Positions 16,045-25,943 of a stretch of DNA of 64,000 bases are shown here, in pieces. The notes beneath the pieces were generated by a model that had not been told where the DNA came from, ran no database searches, and worked only from the letters and a program-made list of their open reading frames with translations. Source of the stretch: Bacillota bacterium (GTDB lineage: Bacteria; Bacillota; Clostridia; Lachnospirales; Lachnospiraceae); the NCBI GenBank assembly GCA_023435645.1, contig JAEYRK010000098.1, forward strand, positions 1 to 64,000. The letters are read 5' to 3'. The position numbers and the translations under genes were made by a program. How positions within the stretch are numbered: position 1 is the first letter of the stretch; each line of letters begins with the position of its first letter.

Positions 16045-16886
16045 GTAAGAGAGCAAAACCAGGAAGCTTTATAAAAGTAATCATTTATGTAGTCTGTATC
16101 TTCCTGGCTATTTTGAGCATATTACCATTTTGGATTATGATCATAAATTCTACCAGAGGTACCTATGAGATACAACAGAGTGCCATCGCATTCCTGCCTT
16201 CTACCTTCTTAAAAAGTAACTGGGCAGTGTTTGAGGGTAAGAGCTTTAATCCCTTAACGGGCTTTGTCAACTCAATGATCATATCAACTGCTTCAACAGC
16301 CTTAGCGGTTTATTTTTCCTCGCTTACTGCCTATGCCTTAACAGTATATAACTGGAGATTTCGACAGGCCTTCTTCTCCTTTATTTTGGCAGTGATGATG
16401 ATTCCCGCTCAGGTTATGATCATCGGTTTCTATCAATTTGTTTATAAGATCCAAATGACAAATAATTACTTACCGCTGATCCTGCCTGCGATTGCTGCGC
16501 CTACGATGGTATTCTTCATGAGACAATATCTGATGGCTACACTACAGATTGATATTGTAAATTCAGCAAGAATTGACGGCTCCGGTGAATTTAAGACCTT
16601 TAACAGAATTATCATTCCCATTATGAAGCCGGCCATAGCAACCCAAGCAATCTTTAGTTTTGTAAGTAGCTGGAATAACTTATTTGTACCGCAGATTCTG
16701 CTCACAGACAGTGAGAAATATACCATGCCGATCATGGTAAGCTTACTGAGGGGTGATATCTACCGGACCGAGTTTGGTGCAATCTATTTGGGTCTGACCT
16801 TGACAGTACTGCCGCTTTTCTTCGTGTACTTCCTGTTGTCTAAGTATATTATCGCAGGTGTTGCGCTAGGTGGCGTTAAGGAATAA
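16041..16886 (+). CDS. Carbohydrate ABC transporter permease (MalG/UgpE type)
   Basis: 281-residue partner permease with about six helices. The EAA-like loop is SARIDGSGEFKTFNRIIIPIMKPA (about residues 174-197), and the C-terminus YIIAGVALGGVKE closely matches the GAVKG-type ending of MalG-like proteins. It overlaps the preceding permease by 4 bp and is followed by a strong terminator, so the permease pair is the end of this operon. Confidence 0.93.
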   Translation: MSKRAKPGSFIKVIIYVVCIFLAILSILPFWIMIINSTRGTYEIQQSAIAFLPSTFLKSNWAVFEGKSFNPLTGFVNSMIISTASTALAVYFSSLTAYALTVYNWRFRQAFFSFILAVMMIPAQVMIIGFYQFVYKIQMTNNYLPLILPAIAAPTMVFFMRQYLMATLQIDIVNSARIDGSGEFKTFNRIIIPIMKPAIATQAIFSFVSSWNNLFVPQILLTDSEKYTMPIMVSLLRGDIYRTEFGAIYLGLTLTVLPLFFVYFLLSKYIIAGVALGGVKE

Positions 16887-16956
16887 TTGAAGAAGCTCAA
16901 GCAATAAGTGTTAATCAGGTGAATCGAAAACCGATTACCATAATCATCATAAAGAT

Positions 16957-17002
16957 ACTCCCCAAGCGCTCATACAAATAGAGGTCTTGGGGAGTCTTTT
17001 TC
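16957..17002 (+). terminator. Rho-independent terminator after the ABC permeases
   Basis: ACTCCCCAAG (16957-16966) pairs perfectly with CTTGGGGAGT (16986-16995), followed by CTTTTTCT. On the other strand it may also stop the convergent TraB-family gene. Confidence 0.85.
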
Positions 17003-17032
17003 TGTATCCTATGAAGAATGCAAGATACTAGA

Positions 17033-18184
17033 TTAAAATATATTTCTAATAATTTCAGTTCCTGCTATGAAGGTTCCAATTGTGGCACCGAGGTTTGCCA
17101 TAAAAATGATTACAATAGTTTTCAGGAAACGGTTGCGAAAGAAGCCTTTAAAGCTGTAAATATCAGTCTGAACATTCTGTAAATCCTTCACGGTGGGCTT
17201 TTTAATCGTAGCCTCAGCCAGTCCTGCAAACCAACCACAGGCCAGTAAAGGATGCAGCGTTGTTATCGGTGCCGATAAAAAGGATGCTAGTATACTTAAG
17301 GGGTGAGCAAAGGAGAGGGTGGTGAACAATGCGGCCAATGCACCGGTCCAGAGCACCCAGGAGGAAAGCTGTTGTAGGCCGGTTTGTATATTCAATACGA
17401 AGGAATAAACAAAAAGCCCGGTGATAATCGCTGGAATGATCCATCCGGCTAGCCGCGAGGTAAGCTTTTTCGGAGGAATCTGAGAGATTTCCTCCATATT
17501 CTGCTCCAGAAAGATCTCCTTTTTTATTCCAGGTACATGAGCACCGCCCAGAACCGCCACAACCTTATTTCCGGGAGCTTCTTTAATTTTATTCGCCAGA
17601 TATTGATCTCTTTCGCTGATCAAGATCTGTCCTATCTTAGGGAATTGCTTCCGCATTCCTGCCAACGCAGCTTCCAGCATATCCTCCTTCATTAAATCCA
17701 GTAATGTCTGATCTGTGATTTCCTCCTCCTCTGAGGCATAGAAAAAGCTTACAAACAGCTTTGATTTCTCAATAAAGCTAAGCTTACGCCAGATGCGCAG
17801 GAAGGTGGTCTTCAGATTGCGGTCAGCCAGCACCAGTTCTGCACCGATTTCTTTGGCACTTTCTATTCCCTGAAGCATTTCACCGCCCACAGGGGTATTA
17901 AGCTTACTGGCCATCTTTTTCTGGTAGGAGCCAAGGATCAGGTTTGCAACAAGGAACCCGATTCTGTGGGTCCTGATAATTTTCACCAGATCAGTGTCCT
18001 CCCAGGCCTTTGGATTCATAAGGTTTTGATATCGTTCCTCATCCAATTCGATGCATACACTATCAGGTTTCTCCTCGGAGACGACCTGCTTTACAAGTGC
18101 GACACTTTCCTTGGATACATGTGCTGTGGATAGTAATATAATTTCTTTCTCTTTATAATTTAATCTTGTAATATGATCGTTCAT
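17033..18184 (-). CDS. TraB/PrgY family protein with C-terminal membrane domain
   Basis: 383-residue TraB-family protein (also called pheromone-shutdown or GumN-related). Conserved residues are in ILLSTAHVSKESV (residues ~16-28), VCIELDEERY, and VAVLGGAHVPGI near residue 213; the family has a predicted metal-dependent, erythromycin-esterase-like/ChaN-like core. From ~245 to the end there are about four hydrophobic segments, the last being IVIIFMANLGATIGTFIAG, so it is membrane-attached. In enterococci PrgY degrades or blocks a peptide pheromone; here there is no plasmid context, so that job is not implied. Single gene, convergent with the sugar transporter. Confidence 0.85.
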   Translation of the reverse strand: MNDHITRLNYKEKEIILLSTAHVSKESVALVKQVVSEEKPDSVCIELDEERYQNLMNPKAWEDTDLVKIIRTHRIGFLVANLILGSYQKKMASKLNTPVGGEMLQGIESAKEIGAELVLADRNLKTTFLRIWRKLSFIEKSKLFVSFFYASEEEEITDQTLLDLMKEDMLEAALAGMRKQFPKIGQILISERDQYLANKIKEAPGNKVVAVLGGAHVPGIKKEIFLEQNMEEISQIPPKKLTSRLAGWIIPAIITGLFVYSFVLNIQTGLQQLSSWVLWTGALAALFTTLSFAHPLSILASFLSAPITTLHPLLACGWFAGLAEATIKKPTVKDLQNVQTDIYSFKGFFRNRFLKTIVIIFMANLGATIGTFIAGTEIIRNIF

Positions 18185-18401
18185 TCATAAGCCTCCATCA
18201 TTAAATCAATCGTAATGCAAGTATATCATGATTACAGCTTATGTCAACTGAATCGGCACAGGGAATGGAAATCAATGTATTACGGTATAAATTACAGTGC
18301 AAATGGATCGGCGGATGCAATGCAATTTGATCAAACCAGGAATGACCTGTGCTATGTGGAAATATATTTAAGTAATGAATCAAGTAATCAAAAAGGATGG
18401 A

Positions 18402-19214
18402 ATGACTATGTTTCTTAAGAAATATAAGAGAACCATTATTACCACGTTGTTATTTATCTGTTCTTATTTTATGGGTGCAGGAATTGCTGTATTCAAGAAT
18501 GCCTATGGAAAAATCGAAGAAAGCAGCGAAAACTGGGGACTTGGTTTTTCCACGGAGGGAAAACCGCCAACAGGCAATGCGACTGCAGATGAATTAAAGA
18601 AATATGATGCATATTATATTGGGGATACGAATCAAAAGGTGATCTATCTGACCTTTGATGCAGGATATGAGAATGGCCATACTGCTGATATCCTGAAGGC
18701 CTTAAAAAAGCATAATGTACATGCTACTTTTTTTCTGGTCGGAAATTATATTGCAACAAGTCCCATGCTGGTAAAGCAGATGGTGGAAGAAGGTCATATC
18801 GTAGCCAATCATACCTTCACCCACCCGAATATGTCCGGTATCTCCTCACAGGAGGGCTTTTCCAATGAACTAAAGAAGCTGGAGGAGCTCTATCAGGATA
18901 CAACAGGTCAGCAGATGACCAAATTTTATCGACCTCCCCAGGGGAAGTATAATATACAAAATCTGAAAATGGCAAAGGAGCTGGGATATAAAACCTTCTT
19001 TTGGAGTCTCGCCTATGTGGATTGGTATAACGATAAACAGCCGACGAAGGAGCAAGCCTTCAAAAAGCTGTTAGGAAGAATCCATCCAGGGGCTATCGTC
19101 CTTTTGCACAGCACCTCTAAGACAAATGCAGAGATACTGGATGAGCTGCTGACAAAGTGGGAGGAAATGGGATATTCCTTCGGCTCTTTACAGGACCTGG
19201 TCGGTACAGAATAA
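18402..19214 (+). CDS. pdaA: Polysaccharide deacetylase, PdaA-type (muramic delta-lactam)
   Basis: 270-residue secreted or membrane-tethered NodB-fold deacetylase. After the basic N-terminus a hydrophobic segment (TIITTLLFICSYFMGAGIAVF) serves as signal/anchor. The first motif reads TFDAGYENG (D86), the PdaA variant of TFDD; the metal site HxxxH is H137-T-F-T-H141; FYRPPQGKYN is the catalytic Arg/Pro block; and PGAIVLLHSTSKTN carries the catalytic His. PdaA removes acetyl from muramic acid during delta-lactam formation in the spore cortex. I chose ATG 18402 (AAAAGGA just upstream); 18408 is equally possible, and ATG 18375 lacks a good ribosome binding site. No other sporulation gene is adjacent. 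Confidence 0.85.
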   Translation: MTMFLKKYKRTIITTLLFICSYFMGAGIAVFKNAYGKIEESSENWGLGFSTEGKPPTGNATADELKKYDAYYIGDTNQKVIYLTFDAGYENGHTADILKALKKHNVHATFFLVGNYIATSPMLVKQMVEEGHIVANHTFTHPNMSGISSQEGFSNELKKLEELYQDTTGQQMTKFYRPPQGKYNIQNLKMAKELGYKTFFWSLAYVDWYNDKQPTKEQAFKKLLGRIHPGAIVLLHSTSKTNAEILDELLTKWEEMGYSFGSLQDLVGTE

Positions 19215-19271
19215 GAAGACACGGAAAGCGAAAGCAGTAGCGATCTGATGCTCAGATAATTTTATTTTTTA

Positions 19272-19300
19272 TTGGATTTTTTGTCGAGGAGTGATAATAT
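19272..19300 (+). promoter_or_regulatory. Candidate promoter of the SGNH esterase gene
   Basis: TTGGAT (19272-19277), 17-bp spacer, TAATAT (19295-19300), 72 bp before the start codon at 19372. The -35 is imperfect. Confidence 0.45.
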
Positions 19301-19371
19301 ATAGGTGATAAGTATGAATAAGAAGAGTAGGAATTGAGAACTCACTTCTAAGATAAAGGAGAGCCATCAAA

Positions 19372-21117
19372 ATGGAGCAGGAACAAAAATCGGACCTGAA
19401 GGAGCTTGGTATTGAGGGACCAAAAGCACCGAAGGACCCAAGGAAGCACCGGAGCTTTTTATATGTTATGATGGACACACCGATTGAAGCGTCTGACCGT
19501 AAGGAGAGCAGTCCCTCCCAGGAGTTCTACCTGGACCATAAACGTATCATCGACTTTGTGAAGCTAGCCAGTGGCTTTACGGATGAAACAATGCTTAATC
19601 TTCTTGGGGATTGTAGCGGGTTTCATCAATTAGTCCATAGCATTGGAATATCGGTTAAGTCAGATACTGATCCTGACGGTACAGTGAAATTTGTACTTCA
19701 GAATTGGGGTAAAACAAACATCTACGAAACTGGAACCAGGCTTGAGATCTCCTGTCCGAAGGACGGTACTGAGATGATGATCAGGCTTAAGGATTACTCA
19801 TGGAGCCCAGAGGATGATGTGCTGGGCAAATTTGGTTTTGAATTCGATCAGGTGGGAGCTATGGCCACCGCTACCGTAAGACTTTTCCTTCAGGATGGTT
19901 ATGAGGTACCGGAGCTTGTTGTTGAAGATCCGGTAAGCTTTCATTCCGCAGATTACAAGGCTATGGTCTCAGGATCCTTACTTAACCTGGGGAATACCTA
20001 CCGGCTTAAGAATGCGATCAAGAAGGCAAAGCGCGGTGAAGAGGTTACCTTAGCCTACATTGGAGGTTCCATCACTCAGGGAGCAGGTGCTAAGCCGATC
20101 AATACCGGCTGCTATGCTTATAAATCTTATCAGATATTCAGAGAAATGTTTGGCAAGGCGGGAGGGAAGAATATCCACTTTGTGAAGGCCGGTATCGGTG
20201 GCACTCCATCCGAGCTGGGGATGCTGCGTTATGACAAGGATGTGTGTAAAAACGGAGCAGTCACACCGGATATCCTTGTCATAGAATTTGCTGTGAATGA
20301 TGCAGGAGATGAGACGAACGGTATCTGCTTTGAAAGCCTGTGTCTGAAGGCCTTGAACGGCCCCGGAAAGCCCGCTGTCATTCTTTTGTTCAGTGTTTTT
20401 CTAGATGACTGGAATCTTCAGGATCGTCTAGCTCCCATCGGTTATCACTATCATTTACCCATGGTCAGCGTTAAGGATGCGGTGGTTGACCAGTTTGTGT
20501 TGTCGAAGGATATGGGAAATGTCATTTCAAAGAGACAGTTCTTCTTTGATGTATATCATCCTACGAACGACGGTCATACTGTTATGGCAGACTGCCTTGG
20601 CTATTTGTTTACCGAAGCGGATAAAGCTGCCGAGGAGAAGGAGGATATTTCATTAGAACAGGAACCGTTACTGGGAGACTGGTTTAAGGAGGTTCTTTTC
20701 ATAGATCGAAGGGAGAATACGGAGTTGCTTCAGATCTCTGAAGGAAGCTTTTACGGTACGGATTACGATCTTCAGGCTGTGGAGCTGGATGAGGATTCCG
20801 ATACCACACCACAATTTACCAACAACTGGATGCATATGGAGGGAGCCGGGCAGGAGGATTTCGTCCTGACGGTGGAGAGTAAGAGTCTGGTGCTTATATA
20901 CAAGGATTCCGGAAACAGCTTCTTTGGAAGTGCGGAGGTCTATGTGGATGGTGTATATCTCAAGACCTTGAATCCTCATGAGGTTAACTGGACCCACTGT
21001 AACCCGGTGATCCTATACCGGGAGGATACCTCTGGGAAGCATGAGGTAAGGCTTCGCATGGCAGAAGGGGACCAGGACAAATTCTTTACCATATTGGGCT
21101 TTGGAATTGTGAAATAG
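19372..21117 (+). CDS. SGNH/GDSL hydrolase with N- and C-terminal beta domains
   Basis: 581-residue protein without a signal peptide. Residues ~55-190 look like a beta-sandwich module. The SGNH core follows: block I IGGSITQGAG (Ser ~ residue 239), block II AGIGGTPSELG, block III EFAVND, and block V DVYHPTNDGH with the Asp and His of the triad. The last ~150 residues (from GDWFKEVLFIDRR) form another beta-rich module. The family contains esterases that deacylate sugars and polysaccharides, so a cytoplasmic carbohydrate esterase is likely. It is followed after 46 bp by uridine kinase and may share a transcript. A second SGNH protein of different architecture is at 51033. Confidence 0.85.
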   Translation: MEQEQKSDLKELGIEGPKAPKDPRKHRSFLYVMMDTPIEASDRKESSPSQEFYLDHKRIIDFVKLASGFTDETMLNLLGDCSGFHQLVHSIGISVKSDTDPDGTVKFVLQNWGKTNIYETGTRLEISCPKDGTEMMIRLKDYSWSPEDDVLGKFGFEFDQVGAMATATVRLFLQDGYEVPELVVEDPVSFHSADYKAMVSGSLLNLGNTYRLKNAIKKAKRGEEVTLAYIGGSITQGAGAKPINTGCYAYKSYQIFREMFGKAGGKNIHFVKAGIGGTPSELGMLRYDKDVCKNGAVTPDILVIEFAVNDAGDETNGICFESLCLKALNGPGKPAVILLFSVFLDDWNLQDRLAPIGYHYHLPMVSVKDAVVDQFVLSKDMGNVISKRQFFFDVYHPTNDGHTVMADCLGYLFTEADKAAEEKEDISLEQEPLLGDWFKEVLFIDRRENTELLQISEGSFYGTDYDLQAVELDEDSDTTPQFTNNWMHMEGAGQEDFVLTVESKSLVLIYKDSGNSFFGSAEVYVDGVYLKTLNPHEVNWTHCNPVILYREDTSGKHEVRLRMAEGDQDKFFTILGFGIVK

Positions 21118-21163
21118 ACTTTATGATACAAAGGCATGAATGACTAACATTCGGAGGAAAATG

Positions 21164-21787
21164 ATGAAGAACGTTATAGTTATTGGAGTTTCCGGGGGTT
21201 CAGCCTCCGGAAAGACTACAGTTGCTAATCGAATTAAAGATGAGTTTAAGGATAGTGTTGAATTATTAAGTCATGATTTTTATTATCTTCCCCATGATGA
21301 GCTACCGTTGGAGGAGAGAGCGAAGCTAAACTATGATCACCCGAACGCTTTTGATACGGAACGCTTTATTCATGATATCAAACAGCTGAAGCAGTCAATT
21401 CCGATTGAGAGACCTGTCTATTCCTATGTAGTCCACAACCGGCTTCCTGAGACAGTAAAGGTGAATCCGGCAAAGGTCATCATTGTGGAAGGCTTTATGA
21501 TTTTTGAAAATGCAGAGCTTCGGGATTTGATGGACATTAAGGTATTTGTTGACACGGATGCAGATGAACGGCTAATCCGTCGCATTATTAGGGATGTAAA
21601 CGAAAGGGGAAGAAGTCTTGAATCCGTAATGGATCAATATACCAATACCGTTAAGCCGATGCATGAGCTCTTTGTGGAGCCCTTTAAGAAATATGCGGAC
21701 CTGATTATTCCGAGAGGTGGATTGAATGATGTAGCTACTGACATGCTGATCCACCGGATCAAAGCAATCTTAACAGAGGATAAGTAA
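21164..21787 (+). CDS. udk: Uridine kinase
   Basis: 207-residue cytoplasmic kinase phosphorylating uridine and cytidine in pyrimidine salvage. The P-loop GGSASGKT is at residues 11-18; SHDFYYLPHDEL and the YDHPNAFD motif bind the nucleoside; RIIRDVNERGRS provides the lid arginines. Length and order of motifs match Udk. I chose ATG 21164 because CGGAGG lies 6 nt upstream; the open frame continues to 21140 and a second ATG is at 21161. A long terminator hairpin follows. Confidence 0.93.
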   Translation: MKNVIVIGVSGGSASGKTTVANRIKDEFKDSVELLSHDFYYLPHDELPLEERAKLNYDHPNAFDTERFIHDIKQLKQSIPIERPVYSYVVHNRLPETVKVNPAKVIIVEGFMIFENAELRDLMDIKVFVDTDADERLIRRIIRDVNERGRSLESVMDQYTNTVKPMHELFVEPFKKYADLIIPRGGLNDVATDMLIHRIKAILTEDK

Positions 21788-21882
21788 AAGTCCTGTTAAA
21801 GGAATACAAGGGTATAGGCGGTAGTATACCATTCTAACAAGGTTAATAACAGCCCCGGTACACTAGCTATGATGGGATTGAT

Positions 21883-21944
21883 ATGCTCCCTCTTAGGTAG
21901 ACAGTTGAAATAAGAAAACTGTTTATCTAGGAGGGAGCATTTTG
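21883..21944 (+). terminator. Long rho-independent terminator after udk
   Basis: An imperfect stem of more than 20 bp whose outer part is ATGCTCCCTC (21883-21892) / GAGGGAGCAT (21931-21940), with an inner arm ACAGTT/AACTGT, followed by TTTTG. It separates udk from the convergent ATPase gene. Confidence 0.8.
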
Positions 21945-21989
21945 TATAAGAAGTATTAATCTTATGGGGATGTTCTATGGTGTGCTTTC

Positions 21990-23060
21990 CTAATTTGGAC
22001 GAAGAATTTCCTCAAGAAGCCTATCGTAAATGGCATCCAGCTTCGTAAAGTCCATGGAAGCGATATAGAAGGCCTCCAGCTGATCATGAAGTAATTTCGC
22101 TTTTTCAACATTACCTGCGGCACTATCCAACAGATTCCCTGCCGTCTCCAGATTGCCCCTTAAAACTGCAGCATCAGCGTCAGGGACCTGCAGCATCAGG
22201 TCGTCTATGGATATTCCGAAGGTGGGATCTGTTTTATGGAAGGAATTTGAGGTGGTAACTCCTATTCCCAAGGAGGGAAAGAGCAGATGGTCTATCTTGT
22301 CCTTACCTTCAATGGAACAATAACAGGTGAAGACCTCCAGCTTCATGGAGAGTGCGTATTCATGTATTTCCCTTAATATGAATCCTGCAGCAGCTCCCCA
22401 TTGATCCGGAATTAGATAGAGCTTCGGGCATAATGCCTTTAATGTCTGATCAAAGAAAACAATTCTACCAACGGATACGGCACTGAGTAAGCGTTTATGC
22501 TCCTCCCCCTTTTTCCCATTGGATAGCTGATCGGTCAGCATATGGATTGCATCTTGGATCGATTTCCTGTCTACATAGAGCATGGCAATGGATCGATTGG
22601 TGTCTAAAAGAGTGGTCGCGGCAGTGATACAATAGCCAGCCATGGAGTGATAACTTGAGATGAGATCGGAGAGCTCAATGATTTTGGTTTTATTCCTACT
22701 CAGCTCCTTCTGATCCCAGGCTTCACCCAGATTAATCATAATCTCATAGGCACCCGGATATTTCGGATCCATTGTATGAGGTGCGGTTCCATCCACAATG
22801 CTGATGAAAGCATCGTAATCAAGTAATGCATCCAGCGACTCCGGGTCGGATGCACAGGGAAAGTACTCCAAACGATGTCCCATCTCCTCCAGGGTGGCTC
22901 CAATTCGCTTCATCAGAGAGCTTTTTCCACTGCCGGGGCCTCCTTTTAGGATATACATTGTTCTCCCCTTCAATGGATCTCTAAGCTGTTCAAATAAGGA
23001 AGCAAAGCCCTTTTTCGTATTGCTTCCCAGGAAATATTGTATTTTATATTGACTGGACAT
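21990..23060 (-). CDS. P-loop ATPase of the PRK06851-like family
   Basis: 356-residue predicted ATPase. The Walker A motif KGGPGSGKSS is at residues 39-48, and the conserved GTAPHTMDPKYPGA stretch follows at about 90-103. The second half contains a degenerate repeat of the same fold (for example KLEVFTCYCSIEGKDKIDHLLFPSLGIGVTTSN). The biochemical role of this clostridial/bacillar family is not known to me; it has been found mostly in spore formers. The gene stands alone, convergent with udk and divergent from the histidine kinase; ATTAGGAGGA lies before the start. Confidence 0.75.
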   Translation of the reverse strand: MSSQYKIQYFLGSNTKKGFASLFEQLRDPLKGRTMYILKGGPGSGKSSLMKRIGATLEEMGHRLEYFPCASDPESLDALLDYDAFISIVDGTAPHTMDPKYPGAYEIMINLGEAWDQKELSRNKTKIIELSDLISSYHSMAGYCITAATTLLDTNRSIAMLYVDRKSIQDAIHMLTDQLSNGKKGEEHKRLLSAVSVGRIVFFDQTLKALCPKLYLIPDQWGAAAGFILREIHEYALSMKLEVFTCYCSIEGKDKIDHLLFPSLGIGVTTSNSFHKTDPTFGISIDDLMLQVPDADAAVLRGNLETAGNLLDSAAGNVEKAKLLHDQLEAFYIASMDFTKLDAIYDRLLEEILRPN

Positions 23061-23173
23061 TAAGTTTTCCTCCTATTAACTCTATCCTTATTGTATGTGA
23101 TATTTGAATGATTATGTGAAACAATTGGATTAGATAAGCAGAAAAAGGAATATATACGAAATAATACATAAAT

Positions 23174-23202
23174 TTTACTATATTAATTCATAGTTTTATA
23201 GT
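23174..23202 (+). promoter_or_regulatory. Sigma-A-type promoter of the c-di-GMP module
   Basis: TTTACT (23174-23179), 17-bp spacer, TATAGT (23197-23202), 43 bp ahead of the kinase start. TACTATA (23177-23183) and TATAGTA (23197-23203) form a 7-bp inverted repeat spanning the spacer, which might bind a regulator. Confidence 0.6.
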
Positions 23203-23245
23203 AGAATAAGGATAAGATATGTTGTAGACAGGGGATTTATGTAGA

Positions 23246-24835
23246 ATGAAGAGGAATAGAAGAACCCTTAAGAAGAGAATTAAGAGGGCAGTGTTTTTAT
23301 CCGCCTTTATTACGGTACTTTTCATTAGTGGGATTTTCATCGTTGTGTGTCTGGGATTATCCAGAGTTTATGCCGGCTATCAGGCAGAAAAGGTTGCTGA
23401 TGCGGTTGAGAAGGATATTAATAGCAGAAGGGCATACTGGACCTTGGGAGTCAATAACCTCGCAGATATCAATAAGGACAACCCCAAGACGCAGGAGTGG
23501 ATTGACCAATTGAATGAAAATACAATCATCAATGAATTCATTCCTTACAATAGGGACTTTAATTATATCACTATTACAATCGAAGCCGGCGGTAAGGTGG
23601 TATACACCAATGAAGATCTAACGGACGAGCATATGGTCAATTTTTATGTTGATACGAAGGCAACTCGGCTTATATATGAAGCAAGTGGAGCACTGGCAGG
23701 AAAGATTGTCGTGAGAGTAAACCCGGAATTTTTGATAGGAATCCTCATTACCATCATCCTGGTCGTCTTTGTTCTCAGTATGGGAGCACTGGTTATATCA
23801 AAAATCCTTGGTATTTTCCTGATCCGACATGCCATACATCCAATTACCAGGCTGGAAAGGAAGGTTAAGGCAATTGCGGATGGAGATCAGGAGACGGCAG
23901 TCAATACAGAAATTATAGTAAAGAAGCCACTGAGAGAAATCGAATCCCTGGTTGACTCAACGAACCGAATCATGAAGAAGCTCAGCAATTATAATGAGCT
24001 ACTCGAAAACCAAAAGGATGTCCTAGAGAATCAAAATGCAGAACTAGAGGCACAAAATAATGAGTTGACAGAGTCAAAGCTTCAGATTCAAAAGCAGCAG
24101 GCACAGCTGGTTCAGAGCGAAAAAATGGCTACGGTTGGTCTTTTGACCGCAGCCATCACCCATGAGATTAATACACCAATTGGTGCAATCAATAGTAACA
24201 CACAGATGGAGGAAATGCTGCTGAGTGAATTGGAACAAATCAATAGCAGTCAGCCGGAGGGGGAAGATTCTACCTTAACAAGACAGCTGATTGAGTTAAA
24301 TAAGATTAATCGCTTGGCCTGTAGCAGAATTACTGAAATCATCCGAAGCTTAAAGAGCTTCTCCAGGCTGGATCAGGCAGAATTTCAGGAGACGGATATC
24401 AATGAAGGTATCCGCAGTGTTTTGGTATTGACAAATAACCTGTTTAAGAAGAGAATTACAGTACATGAAGAGTATGGGGAGCTGCCTCCGGTGAAATGCT
24501 ACCCAGGGCAGTTAAATCAGGTCGTTATGAATATCATTGTCAATGCAACCCAGGCAATTGAAGGAGAAGGAGAGATCTTTATCCGTACCTATGAGCAGGA
24601 GGACTATATCCATATAGCGATTAGGGATACAGGCTCAGGGATAGCGAAGGAGAATCTGATTAGGATCTTTGAACCCGGTTATACAACGAAGGGTGTGGGA
24701 ATTGGACTGGGATTGGGGCTATACATCAGCTATAATATTATTCGGAACCACAATGGAGAGATTTTGATCAACAGTGAGCCCGGCAATGGAGCCGAATTTA
24801 TCATCAGGATACCAAAGTATAACCATAAGACCTAA
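23246..24835 (+). CDS. Membrane sensor histidine kinase
   Basis: 529-residue two-component kinase. One transmembrane helix at ~15-38, an extracytoplasmic sensor of ~110 residues, and a second helix at ~165-195 are followed by a HAMP-like segment, a coiled coil (ENQKDVLENQNAELEAQ) and the HisKA-type box AAITHEINTPIGAI with phospho-acceptor H306. The HATPase domain shows NIIVNATQAIEGEG (N box), DTGSGI (G1) and GLGLGLYIS (G2). It is followed after 30 bp by a REC-HD-GYP regulator, its obvious partner. The signal sensed by the periplasmic-type domain is unknown. Confidence 0.92.
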   Translation: MKRNRRTLKKRIKRAVFLSAFITVLFISGIFIVVCLGLSRVYAGYQAEKVADAVEKDINSRRAYWTLGVNNLADINKDNPKTQEWIDQLNENTIINEFIPYNRDFNYITITIEAGGKVVYTNEDLTDEHMVNFYVDTKATRLIYEASGALAGKIVVRVNPEFLIGILITIILVVFVLSMGALVISKILGIFLIRHAIHPITRLERKVKAIADGDQETAVNTEIIVKKPLREIESLVDSTNRIMKKLSNYNELLENQKDVLENQNAELEAQNNELTESKLQIQKQQAQLVQSEKMATVGLLTAAITHEINTPIGAINSNTQMEEMLLSELEQINSSQPEGEDSTLTRQLIELNKINRLACSRITEIIRSLKSFSRLDQAEFQETDINEGIRSVLVLTNNLFKKRITVHEEYGELPPVKCYPGQLNQVVMNIIVNATQAIEGEGEIFIRTYEQEDYIHIAIRDTGSGIAKENLIRIFEPGYTTKGVGIGLGLGLYISYNIIRNHNGEILINSEPGNGAEFIIRIPKYNHKT

Positions 24836-24865
24836 AGACCGGATAAGTAATAAGGAGAGTATGAG

Positions 24866-25927
24866 ATGGACAGAACGATAATGGTGGTGGACGATGAACA
24901 CATGATTACAACAACCTTGTCCACGATGTTTCAGCTGATGCTGAAGGAGAAGGTGATTACCTATAATGATGTGGAACAGGCCCTAACCTGTGAAGAGCTG
25001 GAGAAGCAGAAGGTGGATTTGATTATTTCTGATTTTATGATGCCTAAAATGAACGGCTTGGAATTCCTCAAGAGGGTAAGAGAAAAATCGCCCAGAACCG
25101 TTACAATCCTTTTGACAGGCTATGCAGATAAGGAGAATGCAATTCGAAGCATCAATGAAATAGGCCTATATTATTATTTGGAGAAGCCCTGGAATAATCA
25201 TGATCTGATCAAGGTTGTGAAAAACGGCCTCGAGAAGAAGGAACTTGAGGACGAGCTTAAGGATAACTATCAAAGACTGGAAGACTCCAACAGAGAGATT
25301 ACTAGGCTATATGAGCTTTTGCAGAATGATTATACGAAGGAGACAGAAAGTACGAAGAACCTGGTAATTACCCTGGCCAATGTCATTGAAGCGAAGGACA
25401 AATATACAGATGGTCATACACGGAGAGTCGGAACCATCAGCAGATTGCTTGGAGAGCATCTCGGAATAGCTGCTGAGAAGCTGGACTTTCTGGAGATCGC
25501 TGGACTCATCCATGATATCGGAAAGGTAGGTGTACCGGAGAGCATTCTGAACAAGCCGGGGAAGCTGACCAGAGAAGAATTTGATTTAATCAAGAAGCAT
25601 TCGGAGATTGGTGAAACAATTCTCCGACCTCTGGATTCCTTGAAGGCCTGTCTGGTGCCGGTTAGGAGCCATCATGAGAAGCTGAACGGGACCGGATATC
25701 CCGATGCCCTTAGAGATGAGGAAATTACATTGGAAACCAGGATATTATGTGTAGCAGATATCTTTGATGCATTATATTCTGACAGACCTTACCGGGAGAA
25801 GCAATCCCTCAACAAGGTTAGGGAGATTCTTAAAGAGGAGGTACAGAACGGTTGCCTGGATGTTAGGGTGGTAGAAGCGTTATTTGATCTGATTGATCGT
25901 GGAGTCGTTGACATTATTTTTGATTGA
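24866..25927 (+). CDS. Response regulator with HD-GYP phosphodiesterase domain
   Basis: 353 residues. The REC domain has the acidic pair D9-D10 and phospho-acceptor D56 (ISDFMMPKMNG). A coiled-coil linker (~125-165) leads to the HD-GYP domain: HTRRVGTIS, LIHDIGKVG (H216-D217), KKHSEIG, and HHEKLNGTGYP (HH at 269-270 and the GYP signature). All metal ligands appear present, so it should hydrolyse cyclic-di-GMP (or a related dinucleotide) when phosphorylated by the kinase just upstream. The stop lies 16 bp before the start of the EAL gene. Confidence 0.92.
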   Translation: MDRTIMVVDDEHMITTTLSTMFQLMLKEKVITYNDVEQALTCEELEKQKVDLIISDFMMPKMNGLEFLKRVREKSPRTVTILLTGYADKENAIRSINEIGLYYYLEKPWNNHDLIKVVKNGLEKKELEDELKDNYQRLEDSNREITRLYELLQNDYTKETESTKNLVITLANVIEAKDKYTDGHTRRVGTISRLLGEHLGIAAEKLDFLEIAGLIHDIGKVGVPESILNKPGKLTREEFDLIKKHSEIGETILRPLDSLKACLVPVRSHHEKLNGTGYPDALRDEEITLETRILCVADIFDALYSDRPYREKQSLNKVREILKEEVQNGCLDVRVVEALFDLIDRGVVDIIFD

Positions 25928-25943
25928 GGCAAAGGGTGATGGC

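Noticed and set aside
18215..18418. 67-codon open frame before pdaA
   Set aside because: It overlaps the pdaA start in another frame, and no ribosome binding site or family is seen.
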